Part shown: in pieces, positions 1 to 5,779 of the stretch
How the letters are laid out: each line of letters starts with the position of its first letter
How positions within the stretch are numbered: position 1 is the first letter of the stretch
NCBI GenBank assembly: GCA_027325115.1
Contig: DAHWFG010000328.1
Span: 1-8,130 of the forward strand
Reading direction: 5' to 3'
DNA length: 8,130 nucleotides
DNA from: JAKBCQ01 sp021807585
Lineage (GTDB): Bacteria; Planctomycetota; Planctomycetia; Isosphaerales; Isosphaeraceae
Notes under the pieces: generated by a model
Seen by the model: the letters and a program-made list of their open reading frames with translations, nothing else
Told to the model about the DNA's origin: nothing
Databases searched by the model: none
Position numbers and translations under genes: made by a program

Positions 1-196
1 AAACGACGTCGTTTTTAAGCTGATCAAAAAAAGAATTCCCAGAATGGAAAAGATAGCAAAATATCAAGACGCGATGAAAGTATAATATGATCATCTCGCC
101 GATCACCCGTGGCTCGAAGCCCCCGCCGATCCTCCTTCGCCGTAAAGCCCGCGCGCGGAGCGTCGTCGATCGAGTTTTCGAGATCTTTTCAATCGA
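1..196. other. AT-rich intergenic stretch left of the kinase gene
   Basis: No supportable gene. The first 95 bases are much richer in A and T than the rest of the window. A 14-bp perfect palindrome (AAACGACGTCGTTT, 1-14) sits at the very edge and is followed by two more T residues. It could be part of a terminator for a gene outside the window or for the kinase gene, but the stem is short and cut by the window edge. A perfect TATAAT lies at 81-86 on the plus strand, with no recognisable -35 element 16-18 nt upstream. A plus-strand transcript from here would run antisense into the kinase gene. Bases 96-196 show nothing convincing. Confidence 0.4.
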
Positions 197-1516
197 TTAA
201 CAGAAATCGCGGAGAGCGCGGCGCATCGCGGCGGCGGAGGGGTAACGATCGGCGGGCTCGCGCGCCAGGCAGCGATCGAGAACCCGCGCCAGCCCGCTCG
301 GGACCTCGGGACGGCGGGATTGGATCGGAATCATCGGCTCTTCGAGCAGCATCCGGATCATATCCCCCCCCTCCCCTTGATGATCGTGAATAAATTTGGC
401 CGTGATCAAATAATAAAGCGTGGCCGCCGTCGAATAAAGATCCCCCGCGGGGAGCACGGCGCGGAAATCGAGCATTTGTTCGGGGGGCATGAACGGAATC
501 GTTCCCCGCATCTCCCCCGAAAACGTCAGGCCCGAAAGACCGAGGCCGCGGTAACTTTTGGCGAGGCCGAAATCCGAGATCTTGGCGATCAAACCCGTAT
601 CACCGCGACCGATCAAGATGTTTTCCGGTTTAATATCACGGTGCACGAATCCCTGAGCGTGCGCGTGTTCAAGACCTTTGAGGACGTGGCACGCCATGCG
701 ACACGCCTGGTGGATCGGATAACGGCCGGGGCTCGCGTTCGCGAGCGCCTCGAGGTTCAACCCCGCGACGAATTCCATCGCGAACCAGAATTGGCCGCGG
801 GTCATCCCCTGTTCAAGCCATTCAACAATATTAACGTGTTTAAGTTTGCTGACGACGGTCATCTCGCGGAGGAAGCGATCGACCGCCGAGCGGGTTGCGG
901 CGATCTCGGGGACGAGGAGCTTGAGCGCCACCATCCGTCCCGTGTTGTTGTTCCGCGCCTGGTAAACGACCCCCATGCCGCCGCGGCCGAGTTCGCGGAT
1001 GAGGGTGTAATGCGGGACGGGCTGAGGCGACGCGGCGACCTCGGCGCGGCAAAGCTCGCAAAGCCATTCGATGCGGTCGTCGGCCTGATTGTAATCGAAC
1101 CCCGTTCCGCTCGTGACGTCGACCGTCGCGGGCGCCTCGGCGCCGCAGCCGATGCATTTGATTTGAGCCAGGACCGGACCCGAGAGGCCGAATTTCGACC
1201 CCGATTCGTCGGCAGGGGGCGTTTCAACTTTGACCAGGAACGTGCTTTGACCCGCGACGATTCGATCGCCCGATTGCAGCCTGGCGCGATCGGTGCGCCG
1301 CTCGTTGACGAACGTCCCGTTCGTGCTGTCGAGATCGCGCAGGTCGCAGATCGGCGGCCGGATTTCGATCATGAAATGATCACGTGAAAGCGCGGAATCC
1401 TCAGGAATCGCGCAATGGACCGAGTGCGATCGTCCCACGATGAAGGTGTCGTGGCGGTCGAAGATGTACGATCGCCCCTTGCGGGGTCCGTGTATCACTT
1501 CCAGTACAATACGCAT
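197..1516 (-). CDS. FHA domain - zinc ribbon - serine/threonine protein kinase
   Basis: Hanks-type protein kinase expected to phosphorylate Ser/Thr of partner proteins in the cytoplasm; no membrane segment is visible. With the start at 1516 it has 439 residues. Residues 1-97 form an FHA phosphothreonine-binding domain with VGRS (27-30), SRDHF (44-48) and DLDSTNGTFVN (61-71). A CxxC pair at C121/C124 and another at C153/C156, 28 residues apart, look like a zinc ribbon. The kinase domain starts near 170: glycine loop GRGGMG (177-182), VALK lysine K199, C-helix Glu about 218, HRDIKPEN (292-299), DFG (315-317) and PPE (344-346). All catalytic residues are present, so it should be active, of the RD type. 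I chose 1516 because FHA homology begins right at that Met; an in-frame ATG at 1561 would add 15 residues and has GGGA 7 nt upstream. It is the last gene of the minus-strand block. The substrate is unknown. Confidence 0.93.
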   Translation of the reverse strand: MRIVLEVIHGPRKGRSYIFDRHDTFIVGRSHSVHCAIPEDSALSRDHFMIEIRPPICDLRDLDSTNGTFVNERRTDRARLQSGDRIVAGQSTFLVKVETPPADESGSKFGLSGPVLAQIKCIGCGAEAPATVDVTSGTGFDYNQADDRIEWLCELCRAEVAASPQPVPHYTLIRELGRGGMGVVYQARNNNTGRMVALKLLVPEIAATRSAVDRFLREMTVVSKLKHVNIVEWLEQGMTRGQFWFAMEFVAGLNLEALANASPGRYPIHQACRMACHVLKGLEHAHAQGFVHRDIKPENILIGRGDTGLIAKISDFGLAKSYRGLGLSGLTFSGEMRGTIPFMPPEQMLDFRAVLPAGDLYSTAATLYYLITAKFIHDHQGEGGDMIRMLLEEPMIPIQSRRPEVPSGLARVLDRCLAREPADRYPSAAAMRRALRDFC

Positions 1517-1567
1517 TTCGGATCCGTTCGGGGGTTCCGTCGACGAGCGAATCGAGCACATCCATCA

Positions 1568-1591
1568 TTCCCGAAAACCCCCTCTCGGGAA
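1568..1591 (-). promoter_or_regulatory. Stem-loop in the kinase leader
   Basis: Perfect inverted repeat TTCCCGA (1568-1574) / TCGGGAA (1585-1591) with a 10-nt loop. On the minus-strand transcript it ends 6 nt before the alternative ATG at 1561 and would bury the GGGA that could serve as that start's ribosome binding site. There is no U-tract, so a simple intrinsic terminator is unlikely. A role in start choice or translation control is inference. Confidence 0.35.
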
Positions 1592-1753
1592 AAGAGGAAC
1601 CGTCGCCGAATCTTCGCTTCCTGACTGATCTTACGCATGAAAGCAAGCACGCGAGGCGAGTCCAAGACGGGGTCGTTTCGCCGTGATTCGGCGCGATCGG
1701 CTTAGGCGCTTGCGGTTCGTCGTCGTCGGAGGGTGTTGGCGGGTGCGATCGAT

Positions 1754-1775
1754 TCGGCGCGATCGATCGCGCCGA
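1754..1775. repeat. 22-bp perfect palindrome next to the upstream gene's stop codon
   Basis: Bases 1754-1775 read identically on both strands, with core GCGATCGATCGC. The palindrome directly abuts the TGA stop (minus strand, 1778-1776) of the 658-aa gene. In RNA it would fold into a GC-rich hairpin at the 3' end of that message, where it could stabilise or partly terminate the transcript. No U-tract follows, so it is not a textbook intrinsic terminator. A protein-binding operator for the kinase is the alternative. Confidence 0.5.
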
Positions 1776-3752
1776 TCACCGCGGCGGAGATCGATCGGCG
1801 GGTTTCGCGGGGGCGTTTTTCGAGGTCGACTGCGAGCGATTGTCGCCGGATTTGGGGCGTCGAGCCGGCGCCTGTGGCGTGCGATCGGCGGAGTCGGATT
1901 GTTCGCGGATCCAGCCCGTTCCCAGGGCGAACGATTTGATCGTCGCTTCGAGGTCGTCAAGGAACGCGTTGGTGGGGGAACCCGGAGTGTTCGCTTCGAC
2001 GACGAGCGTCGCCTCGGTTTGAAATTGAATGATGTAGCCGTCAAAATGAATTCGCGTCGTTCCCGGTTGCATCGATTTGGCGTCGGGCTCGAGGAACGCC
2101 TCGTAATGATACGCTTTTCGCCCCGGCCAGTCCTCGTCGGCGAGTTGCGAGAGCTTGCCGGGAACGACTTTCCAACGAAGGTCCTGGCTCCAACTGCGAA
2201 GCCAACTGTCGCGGATCTCCTCGGCGGGGGTCGACCCGACGACGAGCCTCATCCCGATCGATTGCGGCGCCCCCGCCGAAAACGACCGATTCGACGGCGT
2301 ATAAATAAAGAATACGCTCTTATTACTAGGGTTAAGTCCTGAAAATGAAATTGTTTGCGGATGGATGAGCCGGAAGCGTCGTTTTGGGTCGTGGACGACG
2401 ATCCCCGAATTTTCGTAACCGGCTTTCGGCGGTGCGTCGAGCGCCGGGAGATCGTCGACGGCGCCGTTGATTCGGCGATCGACGACGAGATCCCAATGGA
2501 TTTTTCCCTTGGGAGGAGCTTTGACGTCGAACACGGTCTCGACGACGTCCTCTCCCATCCGAATATCGACGATCCCTCCCCGCAGTTCAATCGTATCGAT
2601 CGCGGTGCGATCGACGGGCGCCGCGTTCTCGTCGGGAGGTTCAAACGCGAATTTGAGCGTCGCGGCCAGATCGGACCGCTCCCCCGATTCGGTTTCAATC
2701 CGTCCTTTTATGCTGATAATCGCATTTGCTTTTCCCTTGTCGACGGTCACCTCTTTAAGTGTTCCGGTGAACATCGTCGAAGCGGGTGGGGGCGGCTGCG
2801 GCGGAGGCGCGAACGGGGCGGTTTTTTTCTCGCTCTTTTTCGCCGCCGATCCCGCGGCTTTGGCCTTCGATTTGGCGTCGACTTTTTTGCGAGAATCGCC
2901 CGTTTTTTTGGAATCGCCCGCTTTTTTCGAGTCGCCCGCTTTTTTAGAGTCGCCGCGAGAAGGATTGAACGCGGGGTCGGCGGTTTTGCTCGCGGCGTTG
3001 TCGTCGGGTCCGGGGTCGGTCGAATCCCCCACCAGCAGCATTCCCGCGGCGGGCGAGATCGGCCACGATTCGCCGATCTGAACCGAACGTAACGGCAACA
3101 ATCCCGTGAGCGCTGGTATATAAATATCCTCGACGATAAGATTATATTCATCCTGGGTGATGTTACGCCGTTCGGTAAGGCTGATGAGTTCGGGGGGAAG
3201 ACCCGAACGGCTCTTCAGGTAAATCGTCAGGCCGACGAGCGGGGGGTTCTTGGGGTCGGTCGTCTCCTCCTTCACCGTCGCGGTTTTGGAATATGTTTCA
3301 TACTTGCGAACGACGCTAAGAACGCGCCCCGACGCGTTGACCTCGAGCGGTTGTTCGGAAAAGACGATCGATTCGACCACTTTATCCTCGTCGAATTCGG
3401 ACGGTTTACCCGCGGGGTCGACCCACCGCGACACGCGTCTGATGCCGACCTTGTATTTGCGGATCAAGGCCGAATCGCCGCGCCTCGCCGGGTCTTCGAC
3501 GAGCGCCTCGGCGGCGAAGCCCGACGCGTATCGTTCCACGAAGCGATACCGCGCGGTCAGATCGCCGATCTTCGCCCTCCGCAACGGCTTGGCGTCGGCG
3601 TCGGGTTCTTGGCCGCGGGTCGCGGGAGGGCTTGAAATCGCCAGACCGCAGATGATGATCGCCGCGATTCTCCGTCTCGCCCCGACCGTGTTCCGTTGCG
3701 CTTTCTCCCGCGCGTGCGGCGGAGAGAGACCTGGATTCGTTTGAGGGCGCAT
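1776..3752 (-). CDS. Secreted protein with PsbP/Mog1-like C-terminal domain and Lys-rich repeat insert
   Basis: Function unknown; predicted exported, 658 residues from the chosen start. The ATG at 3752 has GAGGAA 5 nt upstream and is followed by a long basic N-region and hydrophobic stretch IAAIIICGLAIS (about 29-41). That fits a signal peptide with cleavage shortly after, near ATRGQ. Residues about 60-245 plus 327-415 form a mainly beta-rich domain containing LPLRSVQIGESW. It is interrupted by a low-complexity insert at about 245-326: GDSKKA repeats (267-290), a Lys/Ala tract, then PPPQPPPP (316-323). Residues about 453-614 resemble a PsbP/Mog1-like secreted domain (beta strands, then a helix FLDDLEATIKSF near 597-608). 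The tail 615-658 is Arg/Pro/Ser-rich and probably disordered. It sits 95 nt downstream of the 447-aa gene and shares its layout, so the two are probably tandem paralogues. An in-frame upstream ATG at 3875 is rejected because it overlaps the preceding gene and lacks a signal peptide start. The domain names are from pattern memory, not a search. Confidence 0.85.
   Translation of the reverse strand: MRPQTNPGLSPPHAREKAQRNTVGARRRIAAIIICGLAISSPPATRGQEPDADAKPLRRAKIGDLTARYRFVERYASGFAAEALVEDPARRGDSALIRKYKVGIRRVSRWVDPAGKPSEFDEDKVVESIVFSEQPLEVNASGRVLSVVRKYETYSKTATVKEETTDPKNPPLVGLTIYLKSRSGLPPELISLTERRNITQDEYNLIVEDIYIPALTGLLPLRSVQIGESWPISPAAGMLLVGDSTDPGPDDNAASKTADPAFNPSRGDSKKAGDSKKAGDSKKTGDSRKKVDAKSKAKAAGSAAKKSEKKTAPFAPPPQPPPPASTMFTGTLKEVTVDKGKANAIISIKGRIETESGERSDLAATLKFAFEPPDENAAPVDRTAIDTIELRGGIVDIRMGEDVVETVFDVKAPPKGKIHWDLVVDRRINGAVDDLPALDAPPKAGYENSGIVVHDPKRRFRLIHPQTISFSGLNPSNKSVFFIYTPSNRSFSAGAPQSIGMRLVVGSTPAEEIRDSWLRSWSQDLRWKVVPGKLSQLADEDWPGRKAYHYEAFLEPDAKSMQPGTTRIHFDGYIIQFQTEATLVVEANTPGSPTNAFLDDLEATIKSFALGTGWIREQSDSADRTPQAPARRPKSGDNRSQSTSKNAPAKPADRSPPR
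2893..2946 (-). repeat. Three tandem 18-bp coding repeats (GDSKKA) with poly-A/T runs
   Basis: Units at 2893-2910, 2911-2928 and 2929-2946 share the pattern GARTCGCCCG followed by a run of T (plus strand). A degenerate fourth unit begins at 2947. On the coding strand they encode Gly-Asp-Ser-Lys-Lys-Ala/Thr blocks, with the lysines written AAA so that runs of 6-7 A occur. The 18-nt period keeps the frame, so gain or loss of a unit changes only the length of the linker. Slippage inside a homopolymer would shift the frame. Confidence 0.85.
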
Positions 3753-3757
3753 CGCGT

Positions 3758-3763
3758 TTCCTC
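3758..3763 (-). promoter_or_regulatory. Ribosome binding site deciding the 658-aa gene start
   Basis: On the minus strand GAGGAA lies 5 nt before the ATG at 3752. This is the main reason for trimming the open frame, which extends to 3875. The same GAGG could pair with CCTC just upstream (plus-strand 3768-3771, loop of 4), a weak 4-bp hairpin of uncertain meaning. Confidence 0.7.
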
Positions 3764-3847
3764 GCCGGAGGGGCCTCGGTTCGTTCGTGTCTGGAATCTT
3801 CAAAGTTAGGCCGAATCGACGGCGAAGCGGAGTCGTCGCTCGATCGT

Positions 3848-5191
3848 TCAGCGATTCTCGACGGGTTTGATCCATTCCAAAGAGCCCATGATTTTCAGAT
3901 CTTGATCGGAAAAATCTTTAACCGTCGCCGATTCGAGCGTGAACGTCGCGACGACGCGTCCGCCGTCGTCTCCGTCGACTAAATAATAGACCCAAATGAT
4001 TTCGGTGTCGCCTGTTTTTCCGCCCACCTGAATCCGAAACATCCGGCCGTTCCCCGAAGGTAACGCCGACCACCCCCCTTCGTCGAGGAACTTCACAAAC
4101 CGATTTCCCAGGCCGCGGCGGATATCCCCCTTGAAACGTTCGACGTCGGGCTCGTCGCGGGGCGCGCCGCGAGGAGCGACAAACATGTTGCATTGCGCCT
4201 TCACTCCTCCACCCTCAAGCCGCTTGAGAACAACCTGACGCGAATCATCCCAATAGATATGCCATGAACGATCATGTAAGAATCTGAACTTTCCATCGGG
4301 GTCTTGATAGCGTAACAGCTCCCACGCGGCGGAATCGGTTCGGATCGAAGCCGCGTCGAATGTCGGATCGGGTCGAGCCGGGGTTCGTACGACTTTGAGC
4401 GTGCTTTTGATGTCGAGCCCCATTTCGACCGCGCCCGGTTCGCGCGTTTCGGAGCGTTCGATCTGAATTTGATCGATTCGACCGCCGCGGCGATCGAACC
4501 GAAGTTCGCCTTGAACTTTCATCGATCCCACCGCTCCCAGCGACGCACCGTGGATTTCTCCGCTGAGTTCGATGCGGGCGTGATCGCCGTCGATCGCGAC
4601 GAGTTTGGCTTTGAGCGTTTCTCCCGCGAGCGAATCGTAACCCGAAAGGCATTTGGCGGCGATCGGGCCGACGTTCCACGCTTCGTCGAGCTTGACGGGT
4701 TTGGCGGGGAGGAAATCGGTCCAGCCGAGCGGGTCCCCCGGCGCCTGGACGATTTCGAGTTCGGGGCGGGTGAGATTGGCGATGGGACAAACGACGATCA
4801 GCTCGCCGTCGTCGCGTCGTTTGGCGATGAGGAGAGTGATTTCGGGACGGAGCGAGACCGCGAGGGGTCGAACTTCCCCGGCGATCTCGGACTCGGCGTG
4901 TTTGGGTTTACGGGCGGAGCGTTTGACGTATTGATCGCGACCGATCTCAAGAACATGTTCAACGAACTCGAGTCGGGTCGTGACGCGGAGCGGGTGGGGC
5001 TTGGCGTTTTTATCCTCGGCGGGATCGGCGTGGACCGAACCTTGGGCGGCGAGGGTGATCTGAACGTCGTCGACCTGGCCGATTCGGCTTGTTTGAACGA
5101 GCGAGACGGTCTCATCGGCGTTGAGGCGTTGGGGAAGGTTGAGGAAAACGACCGCGACGACCGAAACTGGGAAGAACCGTGAGGCGAGCAT
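3848..5191 (-). CDS. Secreted protein of unknown function, paralogue of the downstream gene
   Basis: Predicted exported protein, 447 residues; I do not recognise a named family for the whole chain. The ATG at 5191 follows AAGGAGG by 7 nt, and the first 25 residues form a short signal peptide (FFPVSVVAVVFLNLP core, likely cleavage after RLNA, residue 25). Residues about 26-270 are beta-rich and contain LPAKPVKLDEAW (161-172), which aligns by eye with LPLRSVQIGESW in the next gene. They are followed by alternating strands such as KLVAIDGDHARIELSGEIHG. Residues about 295-440 form a C-terminal domain beginning DPDGKFRFLHDRSWHIYW and ending KDFSDQDLKIMGSLEW, reminiscent of PsbP/Mog1-like domains. 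It is the first gene of the minus-strand block, so its promoter should lie in 5192-5779. A longer in-frame start at 5350 is rejected: it has no signal peptide and would bury the strong ribosome binding site. The role is unknown; binding or assembly outside the membrane is only a guess. Confidence 0.87.
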   Translation of the reverse strand: MLASRFFPVSVVAVVFLNLPQRLNADETVSLVQTSRIGQVDDVQITLAAQGSVHADPAEDKNAKPHPLRVTTRLEFVEHVLEIGRDQYVKRSARKPKHAESEIAGEVRPLAVSLRPEITLLIAKRRDDGELIVVCPIANLTRPELEIVQAPGDPLGWTDFLPAKPVKLDEAWNVGPIAAKCLSGYDSLAGETLKAKLVAIDGDHARIELSGEIHGASLGAVGSMKVQGELRFDRRGGRIDQIQIERSETREPGAVEMGLDIKSTLKVVRTPARPDPTFDAASIRTDSAAWELLRYQDPDGKFRFLHDRSWHIYWDDSRQVVLKRLEGGGVKAQCNMFVAPRGAPRDEPDVERFKGDIRRGLGNRFVKFLDEGGWSALPSGNGRMFRIQVGGKTGDTEIIWVYYLVDGDDGGRVVATFTLESATVKDFSDQDLKIMGSLEWIKPVENR

Positions 5192-5198
5192 GGCCGTC

Positions 5199-5205
5199 CC
5201 TCCTT
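5199..5205 (-). promoter_or_regulatory. Strong ribosome binding site of the 447-aa gene
   Basis: On the minus strand AAGGAGG lies 7 nt before the ATG at 5191. This near-perfect anti-16S complement decides the start over the longer frame reaching 5350. Confidence 0.8.
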
Positions 5206-5211
5206 GGATAA

Positions 5212-5227
5212 TTCGCCCGCGGGCGAA
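5212..5227. promoter_or_regulatory. 16-bp perfect palindrome upstream of the 447-aa gene
   Basis: TTCGCCCGCGGGCGAA is a perfect palindrome 21-36 nt before the ATG at 5191, just upstream of the ribosome binding site. Its place and symmetry suit an operator for a dimeric regulator or a leader hairpin. No binding protein can be named. Confidence 0.4.
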
Positions 5228-5377
5228 GTCACGAAACGGGGATGATTCAGTAAGACTAGCGATCCGTCGCTCACGACCCAAGTCGACTTTTTTGAGATGG
5301 GAGCGCCGGGCCGCCGATTCGGCGGGCGGTGGCGAGCGCAGCGCATTCATGGGTTCTTCCGTGTATGTTTGCGATTG

Positions 5378-5393
5378 CGCATCGATCGATGCG
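5378..5393. repeat. 16-bp perfect palindrome in the divergent region
   Basis: CGCATCGATCGATGCG reads the same on both strands. It lies about 190 nt from the 447-aa gene start and 390 nt from the sigma start. It may be a regulator site, but the window is rich in CGATCG, so chance symmetry is more likely than usual. Confidence 0.35.
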
Positions 5394-5609
5394 AGGGATT
5401 CGGATCAGAAATGCGATTCGACATCTGGTGGACGAACCGACGATTTGTAAGAATCCGATCATTCGCGCGATTTTTTTCGACCCAAACTTGACGAAACGGC
5501 GTATATATAAGGTACGGCGAGTCAAGGGTCGTCGCGACGCGATCGTTCGAGGCGTTGCGAGGCGGAGAGTGAGTGGAAACTTATGGTGGCTTTCATGGAT
5601 GATGGCGAA

Positions 5610-5661
5610 AGCGCGATGCGACTATTTGTCGTGTGCGTTTCGCCGTGTGAGCGCGATGCGA
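5610..5661 (+). repeat. 12-bp direct repeat upstream of the sigma factor gene
   Basis: AGCGCGATGCGA occurs exactly at 5610-5621 and again at 5650-5661, 40 bp apart (close to four helical turns). A partial third copy, AGCGCGTCGCG, lies at 5682-5692. The repeats lie 90-170 nt before the sigma start codon, where activator or repressor sites would be expected. Binding, including autoregulation by the sigma protein's own helix-turn-helix segments, is speculation. Confidence 0.35.
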
Positions 5662-5770
5662 TGTGTGGAAATCATCAGGAAAGCGCGTCGCGTGTGAGGC
5701 GGAAATCCGATTGATTGAATAAGGGACGTTGTCGCCGCGATCGATCGGTTTGGGGTCTTGGTGGACTTGC

Positions 5771-5774
5771 GAGG
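5771..5774 (+). promoter_or_regulatory. Ribosome binding site deciding the sigma factor start
   Basis: GAGG lies 5 nt before the ATG at 5780. An in-frame TTG at 5729 would add 17 residues (rich in Ser, Gly and Trp) that look unlike the rest of the protein, so the ATG is preferred. Confidence 0.6.
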
Positions 5775-5779
5775 CTGGA

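Larger units (their letters stand above)
1517..1775 (-). other. Intergenic gap between secreted-protein gene and kinase gene
   Basis: This 259-nt stretch separates the stop of the 658-aa gene from the kinase start. It begins (in transcription direction) with a 22-bp palindrome and ends near the kinase with a 7-bp stem hairpin, both listed separately. No convincing -35/-10 pair was found on the minus strand, and short reading frames here show no recognisable protein. The gap is long for a tight operon, so the kinase could have its own promoter. Confidence 0.5.
5192..5779. other. Divergent intergenic region with palindromes and direct repeats
   Basis: This 588-nt stretch lies between the 447-aa gene (minus) and the sigma factor gene (plus) and should hold both promoters. 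Open frames crossing it show no recognisable protein and are taken as chance. It holds the palindromes at 5212-5227 and 5378-5393, a T7 run (5471-5477), a TATATATAA tract (5502-5510) with TTGACG only 8 nt upstream, and a 12-bp direct repeat (5610-5621, 5650-5661). On the minus strand TTGGGT and TAGTCT occur 17 nt apart (about 5282-5254), a weak match to a housekeeping promoter. No promoter can be assigned firmly. Confidence 0.5.

Noticed and set aside
81..86. Perfect TATAAT as a plus-strand promoter
   Set aside because: It lies in an AT-rich stretch where such words arise easily, has no -35 partner at 16-18 nt, and would drive transcription only against the kinase gene.
320..1387. Long plus-strand open frame (355 codons) opposite the kinase gene
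   Set aside because: It is the antisense shadow of a clear kinase gene in GC-rich DNA and its translation is Arg/Asp-rich with no recognisable domain.
1683..2342. Plus-strand open frame of 219 codons
   Set aside because: It overlaps the 658-aa gene on the opposite strand for most of its length, is dominated by Arg, and has no domain.
3753..3847. Possible terminator between the two secreted-protein genes
   Set aside because: Only a 5-bp CGACG/CGTCG stem with a large loop and no U-run; the two genes are more likely co-transcribed.
4469..5182. Plus-strand open frame of 237 codons
   Set aside because: Antisense shadow of the 447-aa secreted-protein gene, which has a signal peptide and strong ribosome binding site.
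5488..5510. TTGACG followed by TATATATAA as a sigma-gene promoter
   Set aside because: The spacing is only 8 nt, far short of the 16-18 nt needed for a standard promoter.
5329..5697. Plus-strand open frame of 122 codons in the divergent region
   Set aside because: No good ribosome binding site, erratic composition and no recognisable domain; the region is better explained as regulatory DNA.
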